This document shows positions 37,276-47,694 of a stretch of 64,000 bases of DNA, piece after piece; the first letter of the stretch is position 1; every line of letters begins with the position of its first letter. Location of the stretch: positions 1 to 64,000 of the forward strand of contig QZKW01000030.1 of NCBI GenBank assembly GCA_003599885.1, in the 5' to 3' direction. Below the pieces are notes generated by a model. The model saw nothing but the letters and a program-made list of their open reading frames with translations. It was not told where the DNA came from and made no database searches. The translations under genes were made by a program, and so were the position numbers. The stretch comes from Desulfobacteraceae bacterium (GTDB lineage: Bacteria > Desulfobacterota > Desulfobacteria > Desulfobacterales > Desulfosalsimonadaceae).

Positions 37276-37878
37276 ATGAACGAACAGAAAGTCGAAATCC
37301 CAGGCCCAAACGGAATTCTGCTTGAAGGGTTGCTGGGCTGCGGAACCACCGGACGAGGTGTGGTGGTGGCCCATCCGCATCCCCTGTATGGCGGGGACAT
37401 GACAAACAACGTGGTGGAAGTCATTGCCGGCGCTTATCAGAAAAAAGGCCATTCCACGCTCCGGTTCAACTTCCGGGGGGTTGGCGCAAGCACGGGTGAC
37501 TATGACGACGGGATTGGAGAACAGGCCGACCTTGTGGCCGCATTTCAATTTTTAAGGGAAAAAGGATTGAGTTCCGTTGATTTGGCGGGATATTCCTTCG
37601 GCGCGTGGGTCATCGCAAAAGCGACTGACAAAATACCGGCGGAAAAAATCATCCTGGTGTCTCCACCGGTGGGCATGATGCCGTTTGAGGCAGCATCCAT
37701 GCCGAATTTAAAACTGACGGTCACAGGAAGCCGGGATGATTTTGCGCCCGTGGACAGGGTAAAAGCATTGGCAGTCACCTGGAATCCGGCCGCTGCATTT
37801 GAGATCATTGCCGGGACGGACCATTTCTATTTCGGGCACACCCACCGGCTGTCTGACATTTTAGCCAGACATATATGA
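37276..37878 (+). CDS. alpha/beta-hydrolase of the small COG2945 type
   Basis: A 200-residue alpha/beta-hydrolase with the nucleophile elbow GYSFGAW (Ser107), a probable catalytic Asp in GSRDDFAP near residue 156 and His in GTDHFYFGH near residue 181. The start region reads PHPLYGGDMTNNVV with RFNFRGVGASTG, typical of the DUF-type small serine hydrolases (COG2945), which lack a lid. The substrate is unknown; esterase or thioesterase activity is possible. The gene follows rnd closely and ends 6 bases before a bidirectional terminator hairpin. Confidence 0.8.
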   Translation: MNEQKVEIPGPNGILLEGLLGCGTTGRGVVVAHPHPLYGGDMTNNVVEVIAGAYQKKGHSTLRFNFRGVGASTGDYDDGIGEQADLVAAFQFLREKGLSSVDLAGYSFGAWVIAKATDKIPAEKIILVSPPVGMMPFEAASMPNLKLTVTGSRDDFAPVDRVKALAVTWNPAAAFEIIAGTDHFYFGHTHRLSDILARHI

Positions 37879-37884
37879 AACAAT

Positions 37885-37925
37885 AAAAGGAGCTATCACA
37901 ATAAAATAATGCAATAGCTCCTTTT
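37885..37925. terminator. bidirectional terminator between hydrolase and TRL-like gene
   Basis: A 12-bp perfect stem (AAAAGGAGCTAT at 37885-37896 with ATAGCTCCTTTT at 37914-37925) and a 17-base loop. The A and T tracts at the ends allow termination on both strands, serving the converging genes. Confidence 0.85.
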
Positions 37926-37958
37926 ACCACTGAAAGCAGGGCAAAATTTTAATTTGCG

Positions 37959-38279
37959 TTATTCACCGGTAACATTCGTAGTTGTCGTATTTACAACACC
38001 TAAAACACTGTCATAATGAACATCTACTGTTTTGACTTTGCTAATTCCCGCATTTCTGGCTGCTGTTTTGATACTGGCATCGCCAATAGCAATCAGGCCG
38101 AGATAGTTAACCATTTGAGAAGATCCGGCCTTTGAACCTACCTGCAACCCAGTGGCGTCATCCGGACTGCACGCCGGTCTATCCATGTTTGAGAAGATCA
38201 TCCCTTGTGTATAGGGAGCAGCGCAACCGACAAGCATGCAAATACTGATCAAAAGAACAAAAAACCCCATTTTTTTCAT
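37959..38279 (-). CDS. TRL-like family lipoprotein
   Basis: A 106-residue protein with a lipoprotein signal: short basic N-terminus, hydrophobic core and lipobox LVGC at Cys19. The mature part contains the TRL-type pattern (PYTQGMIFSNMDRP, GLQVGSKAGSSQM, YLGLIAIGDASIKTAARNAGI and KVKTVDVHYDSVLG), a family of secreted or outer-membrane lipoproteins of unknown role. A G/A-rich site lies upstream of the ATG. It is a single-gene unit facing the hydrolase gene. Confidence 0.75.
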   Translation of the reverse strand: MKKMGFFVLLISICMLVGCAAPYTQGMIFSNMDRPACSPDDATGLQVGSKAGSSQMVNYLGLIAIGDASIKTAARNAGISKVKTVDVHYDSVLGVVNTTTTNVTGE

Positions 38280-38502
38280 AATCTAATCCTTTCTTTTTTT
38301 AGCCCTGCTTAACATTGATGTTTAAAACAATGGTTCGTATGATAGCCGTTCATCACCAACATATCAACTGAATTGTCGATCCATCAAATTAATTTCCGTG
38401 CAACTGCTAATCCATAAGGAAACACGAAGGAATAAGATATCCTTTTACAACACCACCAATTATTGGTATAACCATGCACAACCCTCCAATAATATGAAAT
38501 AA

Positions 38503-41142
38503 ATGAGCTTATCCATCACTACATTAAAAAATAAACGGACCATTGCCGGGATTTTGCGATTCGCCCTGATGGTGGTCTATCTATCGGCAACAGCCGGGAG
38601 CATCTGGCTATGCAACGACTTTTCCCCCGGCTATCTTTTTGACCGCATCGTTCCCTACGGCATTCCCCCGCTGCTGACTCTGTTGAGCGCCGCTTTTTTA
38701 TCGCTTTTTGTGCTGAGCCTGGAGCAGACCCGCACCGAAACCCTCCTGTTTTCCATCATCTGCCTGGTGTTTGCGGGGTTGAATCTGGACATTTTTTTGC
38801 TGGGCATCATCCGCGATCCGCATACCGCGCTCATCATCTCCCGAATGGACCACTTCATGCTGGCCCTGGTTCAACTGGGGGCCAACCTGCATCTGGCTTA
38901 TCTGGTGTGCGAAAAAAAAAACGCCTGGTGGATCGTCTACGGCGCTTACGGGGCCGGGGTGATCATGGCGTTGTTTACGCCGACAAATTTGTATTTTCAA
39001 GGCGTATACACCTATTATTGGGGGTTTTTCGCTAAAAAGGCCATTTTGTATGACGTGATGAGCATGCTCTGGCTTGTCGGAACCATTTACGGCATCGTCA
39101 TTCTGTCATTTTCATACCGTGAATCAGCAGATATCCATAAAAAAGACACCATTAAATTCATTCTTCTCGGATTTGTCTGCAGCGCCGCCCTGAGCCTCAC
39201 CAATACACCCGCCATGTATGGACATGAAGTATATCCACTGGGGACCTTTACCTTTATTTCCCTGTTTCTGCTGGCGTATGGATTGTTTAAATATAATTTA
39301 AGGATTGCCCTTCAGCAGCTGAGAACGGTGATTTTTGTTGTCGGGCATCTTTCAATGGTTGCAGGCATTGCATTTGCATCCACCCGTTTGCTTCCCCGCC
39401 ATGCGATCCAGTGGAAACCGGCTCTGGGCATCCTGATGGCAATGCTGCTATATCATCCGGTTTTCCGGCTCTGGGACGCATTGTTAAACCTGTTGATTAA
39501 GCGGTCAGACACGGTTCTTCAAAAAGAACTGTATACCCTCACCTCCAGACTGTCCGAACTGCATCGCTTAGCAGATATTCACCGGGAAATGTGCAGGTGG
39601 CTGTTCCGGATTTTTATCAACTCCCGGTGTGCGATGATTTTCGAGAACCGCGAAAACAACGTTTTCACGGGCTGGAATACCTGGAATAGCGAGCCTTTTT
39701 CCGGTTTCTTCAAATCACCGCCGGAAACATCCGCCGGTGAGACCCCTCTTTCCATTGACGCCAATCATCCGATCCTGAAACTGATCATCGAAACCCGGCC
39801 CGGCCTCATCAACCGTGAAACCATCGACCAATGGACCAGTGAACATAAATTCCCGCTGGATCCGGACGACAGCTTCCTTCTGGCCGCTATCATCATACCG
39901 GTTTTTTCCCGGCATCGCATGATCGGGCTCCTGCTCATCGGCAACCGGCACAATGACCGTTCCTATTCAAAGCCGGAAAAAAACATATTGGCGCATATCG
40001 GCGTTGTTTTGGGGCCTGTCATCGAAAAAGCGAATCTTCTTGAAGAACTTGAACGAAAAGTGGAAAAGCGGACGCGGGATTTATTTGAAGCATTAAAAAA
40101 AGTAAAAGAAAATAATCAAAAAATCTCCGTAAACAACGCCACCATTAAAAAACAGAACCATATGTTTCTGACGCTTTTTGAAACCAGCACCAGCATTCAT
40201 GAAATAGAAGAGATGCATGAACTGTTCGCGTTCACCCTCAATCAACTCCGTTTGCTGTTTCCTCATCTGGGATTCGGCATTATTCATCATGGAGAGCGCG
40301 CTGAAATTCTTGAAAGCGGTGCGTTCATCGGCATATCGGAAAAAGAAAAAAATGCTATTCTGAAAAACCATCAATATTTGACTGAAGCAAATATCAATCA
40401 AATAATTAATGAAGACCCCATATCTTCAGATGCAGCACCGGCAAATCGCCTCTCCTGCTGGACCATCCAGCCGATGCAGATCCGGAATAATCATATTATC
40501 GGAAAAATCATCATTAAAGGTCCCCAGCTGGATCAGATTTCCAGCCGGGTGATTTCCATCTTTCTGGCCCAGGTTTCAGCCTCCGTCCACAATAAGGCAT
40601 TAATGCAAAAGCTTGAAACCTCAGCACATACTGACGGGTTGACCGGGGTGGCCAACCGGTCGTTCCTTGATAAGGAACTGGAAAAAGCCATAAGAAATTC
40701 AACCCTGTTTCCGGAAATCAATTTTTCTATTTTGATTATCGATATTAATGGGTTAAAACGAATCAATGACAATTTCGGTCACGATAAAGGCGATGAAATG
40801 ATTCAAATGGTCGCCCGGACCCTGGCGGTCATCTGTCGTGAAACAGATACATTGTGCCGAATGGGAGGCGATGAATTTATCATCCTATTGCCTGCGATTA
40901 CCAGCGTTCAGGCAGCCGCTGTTGTCCTGAGAATACGGGAGCAGGAAAACCGGCTGGTTCTGACCTGCCGCCAGCCGGATGGCGCACAGGCCGCCATTCC
41001 GGTTCGGTTCAGCCTCGGGCTTGCCGGATCCGATGAAACAGGGCCGGACAAGGTTATGAAACTGGCGGATCAGCGCATGTATGCGGACAAGGAACGATTT
41101 TATCAGACTGCCGTTGAATCCATCCACACCCGCCATCGTTGA
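38503..41142 (+). CDS. membrane GAF-GGDEF diguanylate cyclase
   Basis: An 879-residue protein. The N-terminal 300 residues hold eight or more membrane segments, resembling the sensor membrane domain of some histidine kinases (7TM/His-kinase N-terminal type). Two GAF-like regions follow (about 345-515 and 550-695), separated by a coiled-coil at about 515-550, and the C-terminal GGDEF domain has the intact active-site motif GGDEF at 788-792. It should make cyclic-di-GMP from GTP, controlling motility or biofilm state. The I-site RxxD does not stand out, so product inhibition is not clear. A PilZ protein (a c-di-GMP receptor type) lies 2.4 kb downstream. The gene is a single-gene unit. Confidence 0.88.
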   Translation: MSLSITTLKNKRTIAGILRFALMVVYLSATAGSIWLCNDFSPGYLFDRIVPYGIPPLLTLLSAAFLSLFVLSLEQTRTETLLFSIICLVFAGLNLDIFLLGIIRDPHTALIISRMDHFMLALVQLGANLHLAYLVCEKKNAWWIVYGAYGAGVIMALFTPTNLYFQGVYTYYWGFFAKKAILYDVMSMLWLVGTIYGIVILSFSYRESADIHKKDTIKFILLGFVCSAALSLTNTPAMYGHEVYPLGTFTFISLFLLAYGLFKYNLRIALQQLRTVIFVVGHLSMVAGIAFASTRLLPRHAIQWKPALGILMAMLLYHPVFRLWDALLNLLIKRSDTVLQKELYTLTSRLSELHRLADIHREMCRWLFRIFINSRCAMIFENRENNVFTGWNTWNSEPFSGFFKSPPETSAGETPLSIDANHPILKLIIETRPGLINRETIDQWTSEHKFPLDPDDSFLLAAIIIPVFSRHRMIGLLLIGNRHNDRSYSKPEKNILAHIGVVLGPVIEKANLLEELERKVEKRTRDLFEALKKVKENNQKISVNNATIKKQNHMFLTLFETSTSIHEIEEMHELFAFTLNQLRLLFPHLGFGIIHHGERAEILESGAFIGISEKEKNAILKNHQYLTEANINQIINEDPISSDAAPANRLSCWTIQPMQIRNNHIIGKIIIKGPQLDQISSRVISIFLAQVSASVHNKALMQKLETSAHTDGLTGVANRSFLDKELEKAIRNSTLFPEINFSILIIDINGLKRINDNFGHDKGDEMIQMVARTLAVICRETDTLCRMGGDEFIILLPAITSVQAAAVVLRIREQENRLVLTCRQPDGAQAAIPVRFSLGLAGSDETGPDKVMKLADQRMYADKERFYQTAVESIHTRHR

Positions 41143-41247
41143 CGGTTTGGACGTTATATTTAACTTGACTTATTCCCGCTGACAAAATAGGGAAACAGAC
41201 ATTAAAACAAAATGTTAAATCAACCATTAATATAATCCGCGCATCCC

Positions 41248-42780
41248 ATGTTCACAGACAAGACAGACCAGCTTTCCCTGCTTTACCAGATCACTCAGAT
41301 TATCAATAACGCATCTGATTTCAAGCAATCCCTATACAGCGTCCTGGAACTGCTGTCCAATTCGCTTTCCATGGTTCGCGGCACCATTACCATTTTAGAC
41401 CCGTTCAGTGATGAAATCAGCATTGAGGTGGCACACGGCATTTCCAAAAGCGCACTTCAAAAAGGCAAATACAAACTCGGCGAAGGGATTACCGGCCAGG
41501 TTATTCAGAGCGGCCGGCCCGTCACCCTGGCCAAAATCAGCCAGGACAGCCGATTCCTTAACCGGACGGACGTTCGCAACAAACTGAGAGACCAGGAAAT
41601 CTCCTTTATTTGTGTGCCGATTAAAAAAGACAAACTGGTAATCGGCGCCCTCTCCGTGGACCGGCCCTATGACGAATCCTATTCGCTGGAGGATGGAGAA
41701 AAATTCCTGTCCGTTCTGGCGGCCATGATCGCCACCCAGGTGATATTTTTAGAAAGAACCCGGATCGAAAAAGAAAAGCTGGCGGCGGAAAATGACCGTC
41801 TACAGGGGGAACTCCAGAAAAAATACCGCATCAAAAACATTGTCGGCAACAGCAATAAAATGCGGGAAGTCTATCAAATGATCTCCCAGGTAGCGGCCAG
41901 CAATGCCACGGTCCTTATCCGGGGAGAAAGCGGCACCGGCAAGGAACTGGTGGCCAATGCCCTCCATTATAACAGCCTCCGGGCCAAAAACCCGTTTGTT
42001 AAAATCAACTGTGCGGCCCTTCCGGCCAATCTCATTGAAAGCGAACTATTCGGCCACGAAAAAGGGGCTTTTACCGGTGCGATTCACCAGAAAACCGGCA
42101 AATTTGAACTCGCGGACAAAGGCACCCTGTTTCTGGATGAAATCGGCTCCATTGAACCGGACGTTCAGGCCAAGCTCCTGCGGGTATTGCAGGAAAAAGA
42201 ACTGGAACGGGTGGGGGGGAACAAAACCATCCGGGTGGATGTCCGCATCATCGCAGCCACCAACAGAAACCTTGAAAATGCGGTGACAGAAGGGCTTTTT
42301 CGAAATGATCTCTATTACCGGATCAATGTGTTCCCCATTTATATCCCGCCGCTCAGGGAAAGAAGAACCGATGTCCTGGTTCTTGCGGATTATTTTCTGG
42401 AAAAATACGCGATGGAGAACAATAAACAAATCCTCCGCTTATCCACACCGGCCATTGACATGCTGATGGCCTACCACTGGCCGGGCAATGTCCGTGAGCT
42501 GGAAAATTGCATTGAACGGGCGGTTCTGCTCTGTGAAGACCAGTCCATCCACAGCTATCATCTTCCACCCACGCTCCAGACCGGCCAGGAATCCGATACC
42601 CTGCCGAAAGTCTCTCTTGAAAAAGCCATCGGGCAGTTAGAGCGGGAAATGATTATCGACGCCTTAAAATACACACGGGGAAATATCACCCAAGCCGCGG
42701 CGTCTTTAAACACCACCGTGCGGAAATTTTCTTACAAGGCCGCCAAATACGGAGTGGACCCCCGGCAGTACCAAAATTAA
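41248..42780 (+). CDS. NifA-type sigma-54-dependent transcription activator
   Basis: A 510-residue enhancer-binding protein. An N-terminal GAF domain (about 20-165) is followed by an AAA+ domain with Walker A GESGTGKE near residue 226, the GAFTGA loop ([14 protein letters not shown]) near 275 that contacts sigma-54, Walker B LFLDEIG near 294 and the [11 protein letters not shown] sensor region. The end has a Fis-type helix-turn-helix ([16 protein letters not shown]). The order is that of NifA, but without nif genes in view it may control another nitrogen or anaerobic regulon. It is convergent with glnB, whose stop is 4 bases away. Weak TTGACTT sequences lie upstream near 41165, but no sigma-54 site was found. 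Confidence 0.88.
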   Translation: MFTDKTDQLSLLYQITQIINNASDFKQSLYSVLELLSNSLSMVRGTITILDPFSDEISIEVAHGISKSALQKGKYKLGEGITGQVIQSGRPVTLAKISQDSRFLNRTDVRNKLRDQEISFICVPIKKDKLVIGALSVDRPYDESYSLEDGEKFLSVLAAMIATQVIFLERTRIEKEKLAAENDRLQGELQKKYRIKNIVGNSNKMREVYQMISQVAASNATVLIRGESGTGKELVANALHYNSLRAKNPFVKINCAALPANLIESELFGHEKGAFTGAIHQKTGKFELADKGTLFLDEIGSIEPDVQAKLLRVLQEKELERVGGNKTIRVDVRIIAATNRNLENAVTEGLFRNDLYYRINVFPIYIPPLRERRTDVLVLADYFLEKYAMENNKQILRLSTPAIDMLMAYHWPGNVRELENCIERAVLLCEDQSIHSYHLPPTLQTGQESDTLPKVSLEKAIGQLEREMIIDALKYTRGNITQAAASLNTTVRKFSYKAAKYGVDPRQYQN

Positions 42781-42783
42781 AAA

Positions 42784-43254
<471 letters not shown>

Positions 43255-43262
43255 TTATTTTC

Positions 43263-43291
43263 TTGACATATTACTTTGATTTTCTTAATAA
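43263..43291 (+). promoter_or_regulatory. candidate sigma-70 promoter upstream of the PilZ gene
   Basis: A perfect -35 (TTGACA) and a poor -10 (TAATAA) with a 17-base spacer. It is 215 bases upstream of the PilZ start, so the leader would be long. Confidence 0.35.
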
Positions 43292-43431
43292 TTCACTATA
43301 CTAAAATTCAGATGAAGTATTTAAACGAATACCCTATGTTTTTCAAACACAAACTGGATGGTCCCGTAAAAAATCAAAATTTTAAAAAATATATCAACAT
43401 TAACCACATCTGTCCATATGATTGTCAAATG

Positions 43432-43446
43432 ATTCTCAATGAGAAT
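43432..43446. promoter_or_regulatory. perfect 7-1-7 inverted repeat
   Basis: ATTCTCA, one central A, then TGAGAAT, 59 bases before the PilZ start. It resembles a dimeric repressor site; the bases are those of Fur-type boxes but in the opposite half-site orientation, so the binding factor is unknown. Confidence 0.4.
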
Positions 43447-43505
43447 AATAGATACTCACACCGGCGGTTTTTAAATTTTTATTTCTGCTCAGGCGACGGG
43501 TCATA

Positions 43506-43985
43506 ATGGTAAAAATTTATATCAATGAAGACAACACAGCCGTGTTCATATGTCCGGAATGCCAGAAAACAAGCGTAAAGGATGTCACTAAATATGCAGC
43601 CCTGAATATCATCCCGCGGCTAAAAGCAAAATGCACCTGCGGCCATTCCTATGAGGTATTCCTGGAAAAAAGAAAAAAATTCAGAAAAACCACCGACCTC
43701 CCCGGCACCTATAAATATATTCCGGAAGATACCTCCACCCAGGAATACACCGGAACGATGTTCGTTAAGGACATGTCTTATACCGGGCTCCGGATCAAAC
43801 TGCAGTTGATGCCCCGATTCAAGGTCGGAGACACGCTCTGGATTGAATTCCGGCTGGACGACGCCAACCGGTCCCAGGTCAAAAAAAAAGTGGTCGTCAA
43901 AAACATGAAGGGCCTGACCGCCGGTCTTGAATACACTTCCCCGCAGAATCACGACAGCGTTCTCGGCTTTTATCTCTTCAATTAA
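43506..43985 (+). CDS. PilZ-domain protein with N-terminal zinc-ribbon-like Cys
   Basis: A 159-residue protein. The first 50 residues carry Cys16, Cys19, Cys43 and Cys45 (CPEC ... CTC), arranged like a zinc ribbon. The rest is a PilZ domain that would bind cyclic-di-GMP: the RxxxR-type region (KRKKFRKT, near residue 56) and DMSYTGLRIKL near residue 89, matching the D/N-x-S-x-x-G motif. The end overlaps the convergent glnE stop by 8 bases. A GGDEF gene 2.4 kb upstream could supply the ligand. The specific pathway (motility, secretion, transcription) is not shown. Confidence 0.82.
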   Translation: MVKIYINEDNTAVFICPECQKTSVKDVTKYAALNIIPRLKAKCTCGHSYEVFLEKRKKFRKTTDLPGTYKYIPEDTSTQEYTGTMFVKDMSYTGLRIKLQLMPRFKVGDTLWIEFRLDDANRSQVKKKVVVKNMKGLTAGLEYTSPQNHDSVLGFYLFN

Positions 43986-46893
43986 AACTGTTCCCCATTT
44001 TTAGATACCAGTCCCAGACCCCCCGTACTTCATCCCGCAACTCCTGAAACTGATGATTTGGCAGCACTGCCGGTTTTTCCTGCAAGGTCAGCCGGTGAAT
44101 GTAAAACCGGAAAACCAGATAGGCCTGCTTGAGCTTATAGGCGGTCCGGTCATCAATGATGCCGGCCAGGGCCAGGCTGTTTAACTGCCTTACAGCGTCC
44201 GTCCACTTAACGAGGGCCGGATGCCGATGGGCGTTCAACAGGATGAGGAACTGGACCAAAAATTCAATATCAATCATGCCGCCCGGATCATTCTTCAGGT
44301 CAAAACCGGGAGTTCCAGGATTTTTCCGCTCTTTTCGCATACGTTCGCGCATGCCGGAAATCGCGTCCCGCAACCCTGAAGCCTCCCTGGGAATTGACAA
44401 AATCCGTTCCCGAATGAGGGAAAACCGCTGCCCCACATCCGTGTCTCCGCTGACGGCCCGGGCCTTGATCAGGGCCTGATGTTCCCATGGCCAGGCATGA
44501 TATAATTGATAGTCTTCAAAAGAATGAATGTGGGTGACCAGCACACCGGAGCTGCCGCTGGGCCGCAGCCGCATATCCGTTTCATAGAGTTTTCCGGTAT
44601 TGGTCATGGCCGTCAAAAAATGAATAATCCGCTGCCCCAGACGCACATAGAACTGGGCGTTATCCAGGGGCGGCATCTCGCCGCCGGCGGTGTCACCCTT
44701 TTCTCCGGTATGCAGAAATACCAGGTCGATGTCCGACCCGTATCCCAGCTCAAAACCACCCAGCTTGCCATAGGCGATGATGCCAAATCCTTTTTGGCCT
44801 GAACCGGGAGGTCCCGACGGAAGGCCGTATTTTTGAACCAGCATCTCCCATGACATATCCAGCGCCTCGTCCAGGATGGATTCTGCGAGATAGGTCAGCC
44901 GGTCGCTGACCTTCATGAGCGGCAACAGGCCGTCCACATCCGCCGCGCAAATGCGAAGGGTATTAATCTGCTTGAAAATTCTTAAATTATCCAGCCGCGA
45001 TTCCAGATCTGCCTCCGGCAGCCGGGCCACCCGATGGGCCAGCTCGTTTTTCAACTCTTCTTTTTGAAACGGTGCGTAGAGCGTCCTTGAATCCAGCAAC
45101 TCGTCCAGCAGCAGGGGGTGCCGTGATATAAACGTGATAATCCAGGGACTTGTTCCTGCCAGCCGTACCAGGTGGCGCAAGGCGTCCGTATTTTCAATTA
45201 ATAGAGAAACATAGCATGAGCGGCCCCGAATCGACCGGACCAGTTCAAAAATCCGTTGCAGCACCAGCAGGGAATTGTCCGATGCGGCCGCCAGTTTGAC
45301 GATAATCGGCACCAAACAGTCAATGCGCTTTCTGCCCTGAAGACTGACATCAGGCGATTTCAGCATCTCAAGAAACCGTTTCAGGACTGCCAGGGACTCC
45401 TCTGGTTGCTGAAATCCGATTGCCGCAAGCAGCTTCAGATTGGCCTCGTCATCCGACAAATTACTCCACACGTTATGAATGGCCTGCATGTGATCATCAA
45501 TGACGCCATTTTCCTCATCTTTGACCAGCAGGGCATGAAAATGACGATGGACCCGGCCCATATGCCCGTCCAGTTCTGTTGAAAACGCCTGCCAGTCGTC
45601 AAACCCCATGGACAGGGCCAGAAGGTTTTGATCCGAGACGCTCGCAGGCAGGCTGTGGGTTTGCCGGTCATCCGCCATCTGCAGGCGGTTTTCAACATTT
45701 CGTAAAAAAACATACGCTGCGGCGAGTTCATCGCTCACCTGTTCGGGAACATTATTGTCATCAACCAGAACCTGTAAAATTTTTAAAATCCCGGGCGACT
45801 GGTAATCAATATTGACCCCTCCCCGGATCAGTTGAAAAATCTGCCCGAAAAACTCCACTTCCCGAATGCCGCCCGGACCCAGTTTGATGTTTTCCCGCAT
45901 GCCTTTGCGGGCGACCTCCCGCTCAATTTTCTGTTTCATTTCCCGAAGCGAATCAAAGGTGCCGTAATCCAGGTACCGGCGATAAACAAACGGATTCAAA
46001 TGATCCAGCAGACGGCGGCCTTCCTTGTAATCTCCGGCCACGACCCTGGCCTTGATGAGCGCATACCGCTCCCATTCGCGGCCCTGTTCCTGATAATAGG
46101 ATTCCAGGGCCTCAAAACTCATGGCAATGGGCCCGGCATCCCCATAGGGCCGAAGCCGGGCATCCACTCGGAAGACAAAGCCTTCGGTCATGTTCTTGCC
46201 GATCACATCAATCAACCGATGGCACAGACGGGCGAAAAACTCCTGATTGGAAACAGACACCCCCCCGCCAGAGGTCTGACCAATTTCAGGAAAAACAAAC
46301 ATCAGATCCACGTCAGACGAAAAATTCAGTTCCCGCCCCCCGAGTTTTCCGAATCCGATCACCACAAGATGCTGGGGATTCCCGTTTTTCCCCATTGGAG
46401 TGCCGTAATCTGAGGTCATCCACGGATACAAAACAGCCAGCGCTCCTTCCAGGCAGGCATCTGCCAGAGCGGAAAGATCACTCATGGTTTCCAGGAGAGC
46501 ACACCATCCGGCCAGATCCCGGAACGCGATGCGCACCAGTTCCCGGGTCCGGATTTTCCTTAAAACCAGGGACAATTCGCCCATATCTTCTGCCTGTTGA
46601 CATGCGGCTGCGATCTTTTGGGCCATCTCCGCCGAATCGTAGGTCCGAATTAAATCGCCGGTTGTCATAAGATCTGCCAGCATCCCCGGATCCTGTGCAC
46701 ATCGTCCGGCCACAAACCGGCTGAACAGAAATACTTTTCCGGCGGCTTCGACCGTTTCCGGATTCTTAAAAATATCCGGAAACTTTGTTCCGCAAGCCTC
46801 GGCGAAGTTCGCCCATATCTCATTGAGGGCGGTCACATTTGCCGGCGGCAGCGTATCCACTGAATGAACAGGACGTATGTTCGATAAATTCAA
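43978..46893 (-). CDS. glnE: glutamine-synthetase adenylyltransferase/deadenylylase
   Basis: A 971-residue two-headed nucleotidyltransferase. GlnE adds AMP to, and removes it from, glutamine synthetase under control of P-II and glutamine. Both nucleotidyltransferase active sites are visible: SSDVDLMFVFPE near residue 197 (N-terminal, deadenylylase) and GSDIDLVFLHTG near 720 (C-terminal, adenylyltransferase), each preceded by a GFGKLGGREL- or AYGKLGGFEL-like motif. The intervening and terminal parts are helical. The ORF starts with TTG at 46893; a GTG at 46860 is another possible start, and neither has a clear ribosome-binding site. Its stop overlaps the PilZ stop by 8 bases. It is preceded at 46930 by the deaminase gene on the same strand. 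Confidence 0.93.
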   Translation of the reverse strand: MNLSNIRPVHSVDTLPPANVTALNEIWANFAEACGTKFPDIFKNPETVEAAGKVFLFSRFVAGRCAQDPGMLADLMTTGDLIRTYDSAEMAQKIAAACQQAEDMGELSLVLRKIRTRELVRIAFRDLAGWCALLETMSDLSALADACLEGALAVLYPWMTSDYGTPMGKNGNPQHLVVIGFGKLGGRELNFSSDVDLMFVFPEIGQTSGGGVSVSNQEFFARLCHRLIDVIGKNMTEGFVFRVDARLRPYGDAGPIAMSFEALESYYQEQGREWERYALIKARVVAGDYKEGRRLLDHLNPFVYRRYLDYGTFDSLREMKQKIEREVARKGMRENIKLGPGGIREVEFFGQIFQLIRGGVNIDYQSPGILKILQVLVDDNNVPEQVSDELAAAYVFLRNVENRLQMADDRQTHSLPASVSDQNLLALSMGFDDWQAFSTELDGHMGRVHRHFHALLVKDEENGVIDDHMQAIHNVWSNLSDDEANLKLLAAIGFQQPEESLAVLKRFLEMLKSPDVSLQGRKRIDCLVPIIVKLAAASDNSLLVLQRIFELVRSIRGRSCYVSLLIENTDALRHLVRLAGTSPWIITFISRHPLLLDELLDSRTLYAPFQKEELKNELAHRVARLPEADLESRLDNLRIFKQINTLRICAADVDGLLPLMKVSDRLTYLAESILDEALDMSWEMLVQKYGLPSGPPGSGQKGFGIIAYGKLGGFELGYGSDIDLVFLHTGEKGDTAGGEMPPLDNAQFYVRLGQRIIHFLTAMTNTGKLYETDMRLRPSGSSGVLVTHIHSFEDYQLYHAWPWEHQALIKARAVSGDTDVGQRFSLIRERILSIPREASGLRDAISGMRERMRKERKNPGTPGFDLKNDPGGMIDIEFLVQFLILLNAHRHPALVKWTDAVRQLNSLALAGIIDDRTAYKLKQAYLVFRFYIHRLTLQEKPAVLPNHQFQELRDEVRGVWDWYLKMGNSFN

Positions 46894-46929
46894 TATACCG
46901 GGTATCCATCCAAAAACGATTAGGGTTTG

Positions 46930-47436
46930 CTACAATGCCTGGGCCAGAGTATATGCTGCAAGCTCACTGTCCTTCCAGTAATGGTTGTCCGGCCGTGAAA
47001 AAAAGTCTTTAAATAATTCCAGGCTGGGCCCGCGCAAAACGTGGGGAACAATCTCGACCGGGACACCGCTATAGAGGACCGGAAGGCGCGACAAATCACA
47101 GCGCGTTCCGCCGCCCATCACGTCTTCATAGGCATAAACAATGCGATGGATGCCGCTGATCAAAATCGCACCAAAACACATCAGGCAGGGCTCCATCGTG
47201 CAGTAAACCGATAATGGGCCCTTATTTTCATGCATACCGCAATCAAATAAGCGCCGCAAGGCCACCATCTCGGCGTGGTCGGTCTCGTTCGCCTTCCCGC
47301 CGGAAGTGCCCTGACGACCGCCAACAGCCAGAATATCCGTTTCATTGGCAATCACGCATCCCACCGGGAACTCACCAGATGCAAAGGCGTATTCCGCCTG
47401 TTTCAGGGCCTGCTCCATAAACTTTATATCAGCCAT
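46930..47436 (-). CDS. nucleoside deaminase (TadA/CDA family)
   Basis: A 168-residue zinc deaminase of the cytidine-deaminase superfamily: the HAE motif (DHAEMVAL near residue 69) and the PCLMC motif (TMEPCLMCFGAIL near 98), giving the three zinc ligands and the catalytic Glu. The N-terminus (KFMEQALKQAEYAFASGEFPVG) fits TadA, which converts A34 to inosine in tRNA-Arg, but guanine deaminase and other small deaminases look alike. The length is a little above TadA (about 150-165), with a C-terminal extension of helical character. It lies upstream of glnE by 36 bases on the same strand. If TadA is intended, one tRNA-Arg(ACG) is its substrate. Confidence 0.82.
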   Translation of the reverse strand: MADIKFMEQALKQAEYAFASGEFPVGCVIANETDILAVGGRQGTSGGKANETDHAEMVALRRLFDCGMHENKGPLSVYCTMEPCLMCFGAILISGIHRIVYAYEDVMGGGTRCDLSRLPVLYSGVPVEIVPHVLRGPSLELFKDFFSRPDNHYWKDSELAAYTLAQAL

Positions 47437-47694
47437 CCCGCCCTCATTTTCACATAACCAGCCAATAATATAAACTTTTTCATAAAACAGGTATCAAGAC
47501 GCAGCGGATTTGTAAAGTATCAATTACGGTCATCAGATAAAACACATCGCTTTCAGACGGGCATTGACAAGAACCGCCTTTTTGTTTAATGCTTAAAAGC
47601 AAAGAGTATTTTTTCGTATGAGCGATTCGGACACTATCATTTATATAAACAGTCAGCACACCCATCCTTAGCGCATCATCTGCAAGGAAACGAC

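Noticed and set aside
43276-43506. 76-codon plus-strand frame before the PilZ gene
   Set aside because: The region is extremely AT-rich, the protein has no family-like pattern, and it carries promoter and palindrome signals; most likely non-coding.
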